In this document: piece by piece, positions 52,947 through 64,000 of the stretch
Numbering within the stretch: position 1 is the first letter of the stretch
Layout of the letters: the number at the start of each line of letters is the position of its first letter
Assembly (NCBI GenBank): GCA_030704615.1
Contig: CM060731.1
Location: forward strand, 22,194,001-22,258,000
Reading direction: 5' to 3'
From: Takakia lepidozioides
Taxonomy: Eukaryota; Streptophyta; Takakiopsida; Takakiales; Takakiaceae
DNA length: 64,000 bases
Translations under genes and position numbers: made by a program
The notes under the pieces: model-generated
The model's input: only the letters and a program-made list of their open reading frames with translations
What the model was told of the DNA's origin: nothing
Databases searched by the model: none

Positions 52947-54779
52947 GTGGTTCATGATGGTGGTGGCATACCTACTTTTGATTTCGGTATCGATTTCAGT
53001 TCTTGCAGGAAGCGACACTTGTGCCGTGGTCGGCCACCAGTTCCTGTAATTCTAACAACAGCAGATACACCTATGCTTCTCGTCGAGCAATTTGGGGCTT
53101 CCAATTCTGTAGACAGACGAGATCTATGTTTAACGATAATGAATATGCATTGTGAGGTTGCAGACAAAATCAGTTCGTATGTGTCAGTGGAACCTGTCGT
53201 TGATTTTTGTATTGCAGCTCTTGTTGCAATGGAAATGGATTCAGATTCAGTGCCTACTAATGTATCTGTGCCTCTAATCCCATCTGAGATGGTAGAGGCT
53301 ACAATGCAGGTTCTTGATTGTGAAGGAATTGTAGATGAGTCTATAGGGAGTACACCGAATGAATTACCTTTTCCCCATGCAACTCCAGCAGTCAATGCAG
53401 CTACTGCTGTCGACGCAACTCCAACAGTCCAGTCAGCTCCTGCTTGCAACGCAATAGTTGCTGTAGTTGCACATAGAGCAAAGAATGTCAAGAAAGTGAG
53501 GAAACCAAGTCTGTTTGTCGTTCGTGAGCCATCTGCAGGGTTTATAGGGTTTGACCAAGAAACTTTCAAAAAGTTGATGGCGGACACAAGCGTTGCTAGC
53601 ATTCGTAATGAGCAGTGGTGTCGTAATCGCTTCAATGAATGGAGGGCGATGATGAAGATCGATAACAACATTCTTCTGGAGGACATTCCTCATAAGGAAC
53701 TGGGGCCAATGTTATGCAAATTTTTCCTAATGGTTGTGAAGAAAGACGGGTCAAGGTATCCTGCCGATAGTCTAATGAACTTATACTCATCAATCAATCG
53801 CATGCTCATCAGGAGTAAAGAGAGGCACATCTTGGAGACTGGACAAATAGATGAGCGATTTAGTATTAGGACGAATCCATATTTCATCGGGACTAACAAA
53901 TCCATAGTCGAGACACAGTCCCGGAACTGTGGGGCAAGCAGAGATCGTCGAAATGTCGATGGCATTTTAGCTGATGAAGAACGCCACATTCTGGCGCATT
54001 TTGACACATCCTTTGCACCATATTACATCAGCGCATGGCTTGCAAAAGCGGTTTGTTTGATACTGTTTGTCAGTGTTCCTCATACGTGGAGGGAACAAGC
54101 TTTATAAGCTCCGTCTATCTGATTTTGTTCTTGGCCGCGATCAGGGGCAGATTTATCTCAAGTAATTTTCTCTCACTATAGTACTACTATGATTCTATGC
54201 TATTATGATGCTATGACAGATCTTTCTATATATCAAGATTCTTATCCATTTTTTGGATTGTTGCAGGTACGATGAACGCCTGTCGAAGACATACAAGCTT
54301 TCGACCAAAAAATTCCAGCAAGAATACTTTCGGCCTACTGTGTTCTCCTTCGATATGGACGTGATCGAAACTTACATGACCCTAATGCTATATATGCCTC
54401 ATCATCTTGAAGATGGAGCTCATATTTTCTTGTCCCCGATTGCTCACCCTACAGATACTATGTGGTACAAGCGTAGTATCAACATTGGGAAGAATGTAAT
54501 TCAGATATGTCGGCAGTTTCTGGTGTGGAGGGAGATATCACAAATAAGAGTGCTAGAGTGACAACGATTTCTCGCATGGCCGCTGCTCGTGTGCCACACG
54601 ATGTTATGATGAGTGTGACTGGACACCGCAACTCCAAAACGCTTAACCGATATGACAAGTCTCAGCTCATGAAGCAGAAAGCTGCTCAGAACCTCAACAG
54701 AAATCCTTATGATCCTCTTACGGGCTCCTCTGTCGTTCGATTACTACTACCAGATCGAGCTAGAGGCCTATCATGCTAG
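52947..54779 (+). pseudogene. Crypton/DUF3504-like tyrosine recombinase, frameshifted
   Basis: Part 1 (52947-54020) has an N-terminal region of no known fold, a basic linker and a core-binding-like domain: WCRNRFNEWRAMM, LCKFFLMVVKKDGSRYPADS, LYSSINRMLI. The catalytic part starts near 54061 in another frame: VFLIRGGNKLYKLRLSDF carries the first catalytic Arg (54085). A 105-bp intron (54162-54266; gtaatt...ttgcag) keeps phase into KYDERLSKTYKLSTKKF. After a frame change near 54515 the second half has NKSARVTTISRM (Lys-x-x-Arg), VTGHRNSK (His) and LNRYDKS (Tyr 54651-54653). The set R...KxxR...H...Y is the tyrosine-recombinase tetrad, in the spacing seen in Crypton-derived animal proteins (ZMYM, KIAA1958). 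Two frame changes, and a TGA at 54058 in the second frame, disable this copy. The start codon is uncertain. Confidence 0.8.
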
Positions 54780-55789
54780 TGAGATTGTCAAAAACTATCC
54801 ACTGATCCAATTATAGATTCGGATATTGTGCATTGCATTGCGGAGCTATTTGAGGAAGAAGAGTCTCATGCTCCGTTCACTCATGTGCAGTGTTGGATGA
54901 AGTGACAAATGTTGTTCCTCTTGATAGTCGTCATCTACCTAATCTTGCGGCCACGCATATTCTACCTCCATTGCTAAGGACTGCTGCTAGTATTCCTACG
55001 AGAACGAACTATCCTGTTCCAATTACTCTACTACGTTCTACTCCAACAAACACTTATCCACCATACAGATCTTGGAATTTGAACCAAGGTAATGTTCCAT
55101 GCACTCCAGGCGCTGCAATTGACACTACCAGATTTAATCCTCTAGGGAAGCGTGTAGATTCCTCTCCTTCTTCTAGTTTCACTTATGGTGCAGGTAGCAG
55201 TTCAAACCAACCAGTTCATGCAGCTAGTGTCAAAGATGACAATTTCTGGGATACATTTGATTGGGAGAACTTTTTCCTAGAGGGCATCTTTCCAGCTTCT
55301 GCTAAGCCATTGCCAACACCACTTCTTGCATCTGAAGTGCCAGTGTCAGCTACTGTGCCAACTGCTGTTAGACTGCCAGTTCCTATGTCAGTTCCAGCTC
55401 CTGTTCCGATTACAGTTTCACTGCCAGTTCCCATTGTGAGTGAGGTGCTTACATCTGGTTAGATTTCAAAAGTGGATGTGCCCCAGGCCCCTATCAATAA
55501 CGTGGCTGCTTCTCCTATAGTGCCAGAGGAGGGCAAATCTATTGTGGATGTTCCTTGTTCTGCAATAGTTGCTTCTGGAGTTGATCCTGAGTTGGTTGCC
55601 CGCGATGCACCTGAGGTTCTGGCTACAAGTCAGAGTCCTGTAGCTACAAATGCTCGATTGCACCATTCTTCCATGCAAGGCAACGTGATGTCGCCCTCGA
55701 CATTTAATTTCACCTTCGTTATGGACCCTGCAACAATGTCATCTTTGGTTGGAGGTAGTCCGGACAGTATAAACTGTGCATACATGTAG
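54780..55789 (+). pseudogene. C-terminal extension of the recombinase gene (unknown)
   Basis: After the catalytic part, frames at 54890-55462 and 55472-55789 lie in one phase separated by a single TAG (about 55460). They encode FWDTFDWENFFLEGIF and then a low-complexity Pro/Val/Ala stretch. I see no domain. It may be the tail of the recombinase protein in an intact relative, since the spacing is short and codon phase is long-lived. Assignment is tentative. Confidence 0.45.
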
Positions 55790-56892
55790 TAGCAGAAGCA
55801 TGAGCTTTCTTTGAGCTCGATATTATAGTATAAAAAGAAAAAATGCTATATAGAATGAGCATTGCTCTATAGTACACAGGCTGCAGGCTAGTTAAGCCAT
55901 TAGAAGATTGGAGAATCATTCCACGTACAGACTTTTGGTTTTGTAAACAACAATTCATTTGCAACAAAATTGTTGTTGAAGTCCATTTTTCTCAATGTAC
56001 AACCTCAAAAATATGATAGATCAATGCTGCAGCTCATCAATTTTCAACATACAATTTTGTCTACAATGTCACGTTTGTGTTATTGCATTGGCGTTCAAGT
56101 TTTTGAAAAGAGATCCTTTAAAGCGAAAAAAATCAAGAAAGTGTTTTCGGTAGTAGAAATAGCGACTCACTTAGTCGTCCGCTATGGCCAATAGCCGGCT
56201 GACCTCTGCATGAATGGGAAACTGCCACGTGGTCAAGAGACGAGGAACACCAAATACCTTCAGTACTTTAGAAAAGACCACTCTACCGTGATCTCTCGTT
56301 GTCGGCTGCAATCCAAGGAATATAGGCATCTCTACGCTACGACGCATTGATACCTGAACGGCGATTTCCAGCAACAAAACAAGTAACAACGTCAACAACT
56401 GAGAGCCGAGACCAGTAGGCTAGGGTATCGCCGTCCCCAAAACCCTGATCATACCCCCGGGTGCATAACCGGGTTGATACCTGGGTTTTTGTACATACCA
56501 GACCAACACTGGTATGAATATGCCGGGTATCAAATCAGGTGTGTATAAGAACCCGCATCTGTAGAGAGCTGCTGGATACATCAGGAGAGTAGAGATCTGG
56601 GCTGCAGGTTCTTAGACATTCAATACCCATTTGAAACAGGTATTCCATGTTGGGGGCATTTGAAGGTTGGGGTCGTTCTGATATCTACTGCCACATTTAC
56701 AATATTAACAGTCAACTCAATGTACTCCTATGTACTGCAGAGTTAGAAAGTCCAAAGTGATATGTTTTGGCCTTGATAATCATTATGAGACAGCAGCTTT
56801 ATCATTGTTCGGAACCCGGAGTTTGCGATGCTGCTTCAGTTGCGTTTCTTCATGCTAGAGAATTATGCTGGTTTAACTTACTAATTATATGC

Positions 56893-57600
56893 TAGGATTG
56901 TTCTGCTGCACAGAAACTCGGCGTTGGTATTGCACATTAGCTGACTGGAGACAGTGCTGCAGCAGCTGCCTCTGCACACAAAATGGTATCTTCACAGTCC
57001 GGCATCGTTGATGTTTCTCTGTCCCAGACACTGTAGTTGGCTGCTATCCCCTGTAGAGATACATGATTCACAGATGTGCATAGAATTTGCTACTTTTTTT
57101 TTGTCGACAAGAATTATTTTCTGGTAAGAAATGACTGTATTGACATTCATGCCATGATATCACATGCTTCCAGAACATAAGCTCAGAATAGTCCAAGAAT
57201 TGAGGGGAATGGACACACACCAGTGTTATCAATGACGCACCTGCATTGGCTGCTGCAGATGGTATTGCAATCGGGGTGGCTGGGTCAGCTGTTGCAATGG
57301 AAACAGCTGATGTAGCTTTAATGACAAACGGTCTTCGGAAGTTGGCATTAGGAATATTGCAGCTGGGCAGAAGCTGCCGCTGGAAAATTGGGCAGAATTG
57401 GACCCTTTCCTTGGTCACGAAGGTTGTACTTATTGTTCTTGCAGCAGTAGGATATGCATCTCTTTGGGCAGCCGTGCACTGGCAGATGTTGGGACTTGTG
57501 TGGTGGTCATCTCAACAGCATGCTGTTGCTCAAGAAGTGTACTCACAAGTGTTGCTCAATGCAGAAGACTCTTTCCAATTTTGCAGTCAGACATGAGCAG
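56893..57600 (+). pseudogene. P1B heavy-metal ATPase (HMA) C-terminal pseudogene
   Basis: Block 1 (about 56893-56985) reads KLGVGIAH, TAG, then LTGDSAAAAASAHKM, the TGD hinge motif of P-type ATPases, and ends at a GT. Block 2 (about 57224-57560), after an AG, reads INDAPALAAADGIAIGVAGS (the GDGxNDAP region), AMETADVALMTN, KIGQNWTLSLVTK and VLAAVGYASLWAA. The last helix is split over two further frames (ALADVGTCVVVI, then NSMLLL). This is the C-terminal part of a Zn/Cd/Co-exporting HMA ATPase. A nonsense codon and two frameshifts show decay. The phosphorylation domain is not found upstream. Confidence 0.85.
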
Positions 57601-59205
57601 CTAAAACCGAAGGATAATCTGGAGTGAATATGAAATGTTCACATAGTGAGTTGGTTGATTTGTGTGAAGATGACCTCTCTGCGGGTGGATGTAAAGTAAG
57701 CACTGAAGATGAAAAGCAGCCAAGTTAACTAGTCCATAGACACCATCGCCAAACCGGTTTCTGTTCGTCCGATGAAAAGCAAGTCGACAGATTCAAGTAT
57801 ACGAGATTTCCTCCTTGCTTGCCCTCTTTCCATCTTGGGTTTGGATTTCTGTGTGCTTGTTCAGTAGTGGTTCTGATTTCGAGGAGCACGGCAGGTTAGC
57901 AAAGGCTTTTTGCTGTGACCACCATGCCCATCTCCAATCTGGTAAGCCCCTCACTGTTTTTCATGTCGATTATGAGCGAGTGGAAGTAATTTGAGAAACA
58001 AAACGATGTCAACAGTCATCTCCTTAATTGGAATTATTTAGTTATAGAAATCGTGTAAAGTGGCCCGAATCCATTCTACTGCGTATGGACTGCAGCTTTC
58101 AAACTGAAGGATAAACGTTAGCGAATTATCTGTTGAATACGGCATACGGAAGTTCTCTCCAGTGGCCTCATGTGGTCCAGTCCAGATTATGTCGACATAG
58201 AATCTGGAACTTCCTATCAGCGATGCACCAATTTGTTTTGCAGAGTTTCCTATGAAAGCCTATTCGTCGCAGAATTCTGGCTATAGGTTAAATCAATGGA
58301 AGCTCAAACCACCACATTCGCCAAATCGCACCAGGTTACAATGCTACCTTTAGACCTAAATGTGGTTTCAGCCAGCTCGAATTCTCGAGTGGAAAATTTC
58401 CTCAATTGTGAGAAGTAGCAGATGCGACCACATTCTCCTGGAATTGATGCGATTTTTGGCTCTGCTGTGCTCCTGGCTGTGGACATTGAGCAATTCATGC
58501 AACTTCTTGTGTGCAATGGTCCCCATCCAGGGGGACTCACAAAAATCTCAGCGCCAAATCTGATCCTTTTTGAACGGCAGTCACACAAACATTTCGTAGG
58601 TCAGGGTGCTAATGCAAGCAGCACTCCCTCTGAAAAGCTTTGTTTCCTGTATCCTGTTGCTTTGTATTTTTTAATTTGGTGAACCACCATCAGGATTCTC
58701 TATTAATATGTAATGTGATCTCAGTGGACGGGGTTTCTAAGGGTTGCTGCATCCAACGTTTGCTCACATGGCTGAAACCAATGGACGCTTTGGCATGCTA
58801 GATTAAAGTGGGGAACTGGCTACGTGGCCCTGGGGTCTTAAGCACCAATGCCCGCAACATGTGGAGGGGCCTCTCAGGTGAGTGTTGAATTGAGTTTGTG
58901 TCCGCTTATCTTAGTATAGTCACATGCAATGTCTGTGAATAAGCACTCACCACATTTCCTTTCCTCCGAGAGCTCTGAGAGGTGCACTTACCATGCGCAG
59001 CAGGATCTGTGACAGCATTTGAACAACTGAGAAAGATTGGGGGCATTCTGGAAGGATACAGGAACAAGCAAGCAAACTATGCATCCATGGTGGCCAAACA
59101 GTTTGGTTGGGTGGCACTCCAGCAGGACAGGCTTGGCCTGTCAAGTCATCTCTCTCCCGATTGCAGGAAATGGAGTGCATGCACACTCAAGTTGGAGATC
59201 TGCAG
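57601..59205. other. No firm gene; may hold the 5' exon of the sirtuin gene
   Basis: A frame at 58422-58682 (+; FGSAVLLAVDIEQFMQLLV) looks protein-like but is not recognised. The first visible sirtuin exon begins in phase after an AG at about 59205. An upstream exon carrying a targeting peptide is therefore likely within this stretch. Confidence 0.3.
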
Positions 59206-59210
59206 GTTCT

Positions 59211-62200
59211 ATGAGTGGAAAAGAAAAAGTATTGCCACACCAAAATATACAAGTTCCCGAGGCCCCACCTCCATCTCCACATGATCTCTGTCTCCTTCAG
59301 GAGTTTGTGGAAGACAGGTGCTCTCTCTCGCCCTCTGAAGTAGATGGAACCCATTTAGGTCTTCAACCCCTCTTCAGAATTGACATCAGAACTCTTGAAC
59401 TCTCCATTTATCAACTCACCTTTGGTGGCTTGTATTGATTGGAGGGTGGTGGAAAGGCAGCCAAAGACTGGTGGTACTGACTGGAGCAGGTGCAAGCACA
59501 GAGTGTGGTATCCCAGACTATAGAAGGTGTCCTCTGTCTTTCCTCCCCATGTCTTTCATTTTGCACATGTGTCTGTGTGCGTGTATTAGTGTGGAAATAT
59601 GAGGTACTGTGGCCATAGAGTCTTGAGAGTTCAGATTTAGTCTGAAAGTCCAAAGGAGAGCAATGGGAAATGTGGTTTAAGTATTTGGAAAGATGTGGAT
59701 TGGCCTAAAGTGGGATGTGCATTTCGGGTGCAAGGGGACAACCAGTCCACAAGGAGCTTACAGCAGTGGCTTCAAGCCAATGACCCACCAGGTGCAAAAA
59801 AATTGCCTTCCATCCCTGGATCCTGAAACAGTTAGGTGCCTTACCTGTCATTCTAAAGTCAAAGTTTCGCGTCAAGGCAACAGGATGCCTTGTATAATTT
59901 AGTGAGAGCCAGCTGTTTGCTACAATCTTAACTTCAAAATAATTAATGGTCAGCCTCAATGCCAAGTTCCCCAAGGAGAGACAAGACCACTAGAATATAA
60001 TTAAAGAGTCCACCGTTGGTGAAGTGACATGTTACAAGTGGTGGTCAGAGTCATCTTTGATAATCCCTATACAGGAATTTGTTGATTCAGAGGGAAGCCG
60101 GTGCCGATACTGGGCTCGCAGTTATGCTGGTTGGCGCCGGTTCATTTCTGCACAGCCTGGGCCAACATACATATCTCTTGCACAGCTTGAGGCTAGGGGG
60201 CGTGTGGGAGGCATGATCACTCAAAATGTGGACAGGTATGTTTCTCTGTTTACTATGAGTCACAGCAGTGTCCACAATCCATGAAGTGCCGACTTTCAAG
60301 CTTTGACATCAACCATTCACATGGAAAGTCCTACCTGAGTGGACACTGCAGTTTGCCGATCCTTTGCACAATGTCATGGTTTTCCTCCGTAACAAGGAAT
60401 CTATACTACTTTGGACCACACATAAGGCATCACAATTATTAGTTGTTGGTTAGTTGTGTGCCATGCCTTTGGGCCAGCTATTGACACTGTCAGTGATCAA
60501 GCAAGGGTGACTCTGAATCACATGCAAATGATCCAACATCTTAAACAGGTCCAAGCTTAACTAATGAGATGTCTTGTTCATTGGATGACCAGGCCAAGCC
60601 TGTGCCGAGGGACTTACGTTAATGAGGAACAATATTGTGCAGGCTACATCATAAAGCTGGTAGTGATCCTGTTGAACTTCATGGGACTACCCATCAAGTT
60701 ATTTGCTTGAGCTGTGGGTACATGGTTGACCGCCACCTCTTCCAACAGAGAGTGAAAGACCTCAACCCCGAGGTGCTAGTCCCTGCCCTTGCCATTGGTG
60801 TTTGAGCTGGTCAGGGTATGACTGCTTCTGAACAAATAACTGCTCTACAAGTCTGTAGTTTCTTTCCTTTACTTTCTCCATTTCTTCCCTTCAGTTGTAA
60901 CTTTACATCCATTTGCCACTCTACCTCGAACATGTCTTAGTTGTTCCTACGTTGCTCTTGGCTTGCACTCATATGGCAACTTTCCTGAAGTGCCCACAAG
61001 ACTTCCAAGAGCTCTGGTCAAGCACCTTAAGCCCACAACATTGGATTTTGTAGAATTTGTCAGTAAACATGGAGTTCACCCAATGTGAGAAGGGGCCTCC
61101 CTTGGCAGCCATTGGGCTGAGTAGGATTGTCACAGTCTGGAGGAACCTTTGATGTGGGGGTGAGAGGTATTTGGCTGGCAACCACAGGGGTTACTTCAAG
61201 GACTGCAAGTTCCATATTATGTCAATCAACTTTCAGTTTAAAAGACGGTCATGGGTGCGTCAAAATCAAGCTCTTCACGCTTCTATCGTCTTTGTGTAGT
61301 TCTTCAGCTCAAATCTCTCTTGTTGGGTGTGCCAGTGGGCATGTGCTGTTGAATCTATAGAGAGGGGAGAAGCGGGCTCCGATGCAAGCTTTGGCATGCA
61401 GCAACGACCGGATGGTGACTTGGAAATCAATGACAAGTTTTTACAGAAAGAAAATTTCCATATCCCTGTTTGTGAGAAATGCGGTGGCATCTTGAAGCCG
61501 AATGTAATCTCTGCTCACTGGATGATTTTTATTTTCTCTGTAAATATGGCTAAGATGTTAGGTTGCAACACCACAAAGTCAGATATCTTTGCTATGGATG
61601 CAAAACCCAGTCTCGACTGATTGCTCTATATCTGTTTGGTGTGGCATACTTTGAGCACCTTCTCTGCATGTCGAAAGGCTATGTGAAATTTGTGAGAGAT
61701 GTCATATGACTGGAAAGACTATCTTTGAGGACATTGCAAAAGTTGTAGGAGTAAGTTGTGAAAGGATTTCGTGTAAGGCGAAAAAGATTCCCCCATGTTT
61801 TCTTCCTCCCCAAGTAATTTGTTTGGTTCGTTGGTGTACCCCTGAAATTCCTGGAGTGGTTCAGCTCTATCGTATTTGTTGTGGTGCTGGGTCCCATGTG
61901 GCAGGTTGTCTTTTTTGGGGATAATGTACCAAAAGCAAGAGTGGAGACATCGATGGCAATGATGCGGAGTGCTGATGCTTTGTTGGTTGTTGGTTCATCG
62001 CTCATGGTTTGGTCAGCTTTTCGGCTTGTCAGGTATCGACTGCAATCTCCTTTCTGGTAACTTTGTGTTTGTAACTTTGTATGGCTAACATTAACTGCAG
62101 TAGTGCACAATCCCTTCACTTATACTCACTGTAGGTAACTTTGTGCCTATGTAACGTCGAGCACTCTCTACTAGTTTGAATGAAGGCTGTGTAGTTTGCA

Positions 62201-62780
62201 TGAAGTGATTCTAAAAAGAAGGTCACTTGTTAAGGCTGTATATGCAGGCAATGCCCCTCTATTCGACCCTCAAATTTGCAGAGCTCCAATGGATGTGCAT
62301 CTCTTTAACCAGCTGAACTGTCATGCACATGCCAGGGCTGCACTGGAGGAGGGAGCACCAGTTGCCATAGTAAACATAGGACCTACCCGGGCCGATGACA
62401 TTGCGTCATTAAAAATCGAAGCGCGGTCTGGAGAGGTATGTTTGGACCCAGACATACCAATCCCCAGGAGAGCTGATTTCATACTATTTTGCATGTTGCA
62501 CCTTAAGTGCCACTAGCTCCTCCTGTGCTGTTCAGATGAAATTAGGGGTTTCCTGGTTTAGCATTATATTTCATTTTACTTTAGTCATCTGTAAAGGTCT
62601 ACTGTTGGCAGTCGGGAAAGTATAAGGCATATGGGGATGGCAACACTTCTTTGGTCCTCTGGTCCTCTGGTCAGTTCTCCTTATAGTCTATCTCAGTGAC
62701 ATCAGAACTGTGCGGGGGGATTTTTGCAGGTATTGCCACGGCTACTTGCCATGGGTTCCTTGAGTGTTCCCTCCTTGTAG
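59211..62780 (+). CDS. SRT2: SRT2-type sirtuin (SIRT4-like NAD-dependent deacylase), nine exons
   Basis: Exons: 59211-59317, 59461-59526, 59746-59791, 60075-60235, 60643-60797, 61361-61503, 61905-62032, 62336-62435 and 62730-62780. All junctions are GT-AG and all phases agree, giving 318 residues. The order is: MSGKEKVLPH and VPEAPPPSPHD; NAD site RLVVLTGAGASTECGIPDYR; SPQGAYSSGFKPMTHQ; RYWARSYAGWRRF; MITQNVDRLHHKAGS; catalytic His in VELHGTTHQ; zinc cysteines CLSCG and CEKCGG; VVFFGDNVP; LVVGSSLMVWSAFRLV; VAIVNIGPTRADD; and the terminus LAMGSLSVPSL. Plant SRT2 enzymes are largely mitochondrial. No targeting peptide is included here, because a further 5' exon seems to exist upstream. The gene appears intact. 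Confidence 0.92.
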
Positions 62781-63439
62781 CGTGGCGCTTTCTCTCTCTT
62801 GCAATGAATGTGTGGTGTAGATTAAGAATGGTGAATGTAACATGGAGGCAAAATGCTGTTCTCAATCTGGGCTGGCACTTGCTCCGAAAACATTCCAACT
62901 AAAGGAAAAAAAATGGAGACCCTTGTCCCTGACAAGAATTTCCCAAAACACTCTGGTGCTTGTTAGATCAAATCACGTCATCCTTGCTCTTTCTTTTGAT
63001 AGCAGGCTAGGTTGTGAATGCAAAACTTGCTCCACCCGCACTTCAAGGGACAGACAAACACCCTCAAACACACTATCTAGTACAAAAGCCATTTCTCCCT
63101 CCACCTTCCCACCCTCTGTTTCCCATTCCTTGGAGACTCACCCTGATTTTGTCAACACAAGCTGGGAAATCTTTGTAGAAAACCGACCTGATGATGTGCC
63201 CAATGCAACATCAGTGCTATAAAGTGCCATACATAGTACCCACTCTGAGGCTAGAGCCTGATGTAGCCAGGCGAGCATATCCCCAACATAGCGCAGTGGA
63301 TCGTGTGCATGCACTTAAATAGGCCTTGGCATTCCTCTAGGTCAACCCCGTGTACTTATAAATCTCCTGAACAAGGTATTCTGCCTTAGGTTCGCTACCT
63401 CTTCAGTGCAGTATCTGAAGAGCACAGGTCTATCTTTCC
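62781..63439 (+). other. 3' flank of the sirtuin gene; no further gene
   Basis: No coding similarity is recognised. The 3' UTR of the sirtuin gene should lie at the beginning. Confidence 0.3.
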
Positions 63440-63600
63440 TGCATACCTGTAATCTTGTGCTTAAAATCGGCCCCTCTCAGATGATTCCAGATCCACACTC
63501 CCCCCTTGCATCATCCGCAATCCCTCCATTGGCACCAACAATGCATACATCCTCCCCTTGCTGCTAGCAGCTCATAATGGCATCTTAATTATTTTTTCCT
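63440..63600 (-). repeat. PPR 5'-flank-like repeat, copy 2 of 3
   Basis: The strings cctgtaatcttgtgctta, gatgattccagatccacact and ctagcagctcataatggca match 7925-8145 and 63715-63940 in order. It is non-coding or weakly coding on minus. Confidence 0.55.
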
Positions 63601-63714
63601 CCAACCCTACCGAGCTAACTTGGAGAACTCCACATGCAAAATCAGGGACTAGTCTGATAAGAGGATGACATGTGCTGAAGAAGGAAGTGCCTAAGTTTAC
63701 CAAGTCTGCTGCTG

Positions 63715-63940
63715 CTGGTTCTTCCAGTTGCCCATCCACCCATGCAGATCTTGCAGGTATCACACCGGGATTCATAGGCAATTTTGTTCTTGAAATCTGG
63801 CCCTTTTGGATGATTCTGGACCCACACTCCACCCTTGCAGCATCAGCTATCCCTCTGTCTGCACCAACAATGCAAGTACATCCTCCCCTTGCAGCACCTC
63901 ATAATGGCAACCTAGTTTTCTTTTCCTCCAACACTAAGTC
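63715..63940 (-). repeat. PPR 5'-flank-like repeat, copy 3 of 3
   Basis: It lies directly after copy 2 in the same direction, about 275 bases apart. On minus it reads GSRIIQKGQISRTKLPM, matching copy 1. If copy 1 is the leader of the PPR gene at 4488-7850, another PPR gene copy could have stood near the window edge. Confidence 0.5.
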
Positions 63941-64000
63941 TTGGAGAGGGTGCAGGTTTAGCTACAATTGTGAAGGTCGGGGAGGAGACATTCTTACTCA

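Larger units (their letters stand above)
52149..56511 (+). mobile_element. hAT-type TIR element carrying a tyrosine-recombinase gene (4363 bp)
   Basis: The element is flanked by the 8-bp duplication GTATGAAT (52141-52148 and 56512-56519), which fits the hAT pattern nTnnnnAn. The terminal inverted repeats are 17 bp and perfect: CAGTGTTGGTCTGGTAT. Both subterminal regions contain gggtatcaa, ggtatc and cccggg-type words, as in the 1-kb element at 22716-23730. The only gene seen inside is a Crypton/DUF3504-like tyrosine recombinase on +. No hAT transposase (DDE core or C-terminal dimerisation motif) was recognised. A 126-bp palindrome lies between the left end and the gene. Confidence 0.85.

Noticed and set aside
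59735-59791. Alternative start of the third sirtuin exon at 59735
   Set aside because: It breaks the splice phase. The acceptor accag at 59741-59745 gives the conserved PDYRSPQGAY and correct phase.
1-64000. CRISPR arrays, bacterial operons, rRNA genes
   Set aside because: No regularly spaced short repeats with unique spacers, no Shine-Dalgarno-led gene strings and no rRNA signatures were seen. The window is eukaryotic nuclear DNA.

Overview
This window looks like nuclear DNA of a large, transposon-rich plant genome. The genic pieces are plant-type: a PLS-class PPR gene with an E/E+ tail, a class II phospholipase A1, an ABCG half-transporter, a P1B heavy-metal ATPase, a trichome-birefringence-like protein, PsaF of photosystem I and an SRT2-type sirtuin. 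Spliceosomal introns can be traced in several of them. The PPR style and the DNA-methyltransferase-bearing Gypsy elements make me favour a seed-free land plant or a close streptophyte relative. This is inference; the species cannot be read from the window.

Layout. 1-8.5 kb holds a decayed ABCG pseudogene (+) and a decayed PPR gene (-). 8.56-14.65 kb is a Gypsy element (G1, +) of a family that carries a C5-DNA methyltransferase between protease and reverse transcriptase, and a PHD finger after integrase. 16.8-19.2 kb is an apparently intact three-exon phospholipase A1 gene (-). 19.9-23.7 kb is a cluster of small elements: a foldback MITE, two hAT-type elements with 8-bp target duplications, and a tandem repeat interrupted by a tRNA-like SINE. 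24.3-40.6 kb is a second methyltransferase/PHD Gypsy element (G2, -). A young Copia element is nested in its PHD finger, and its presumed 5' part holds PsaF and TBL pseudogene pieces. 40.6-50.4 kb is a third, internally inverted copy (G3). It is split by a chromodomain Gypsy element (G4, -) with perfect TSDs.

52.149-56.511 kb is the most unusual object. It is a 4.36-kb element with 17-bp perfect terminal inverted repeats and an 8-bp target duplication of hAT type. No hAT transposase was recognised in it. Instead it carries a Crypton/DUF3504-like tyrosine-recombinase gene (frameshifted here) and a roughly 126-bp palindrome just upstream of that gene. After a heavy-metal ATPase pseudogene, 59.2-62.8 kb is a nine-exon SRT2-type sirtuin gene whose splice phases are all consistent.

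The two host genes that look functional are the lipase and the sirtuin. Nearly everything else is mobile DNA or its debris, with at least two levels of nesting (Copia in G2, G4 in G3).
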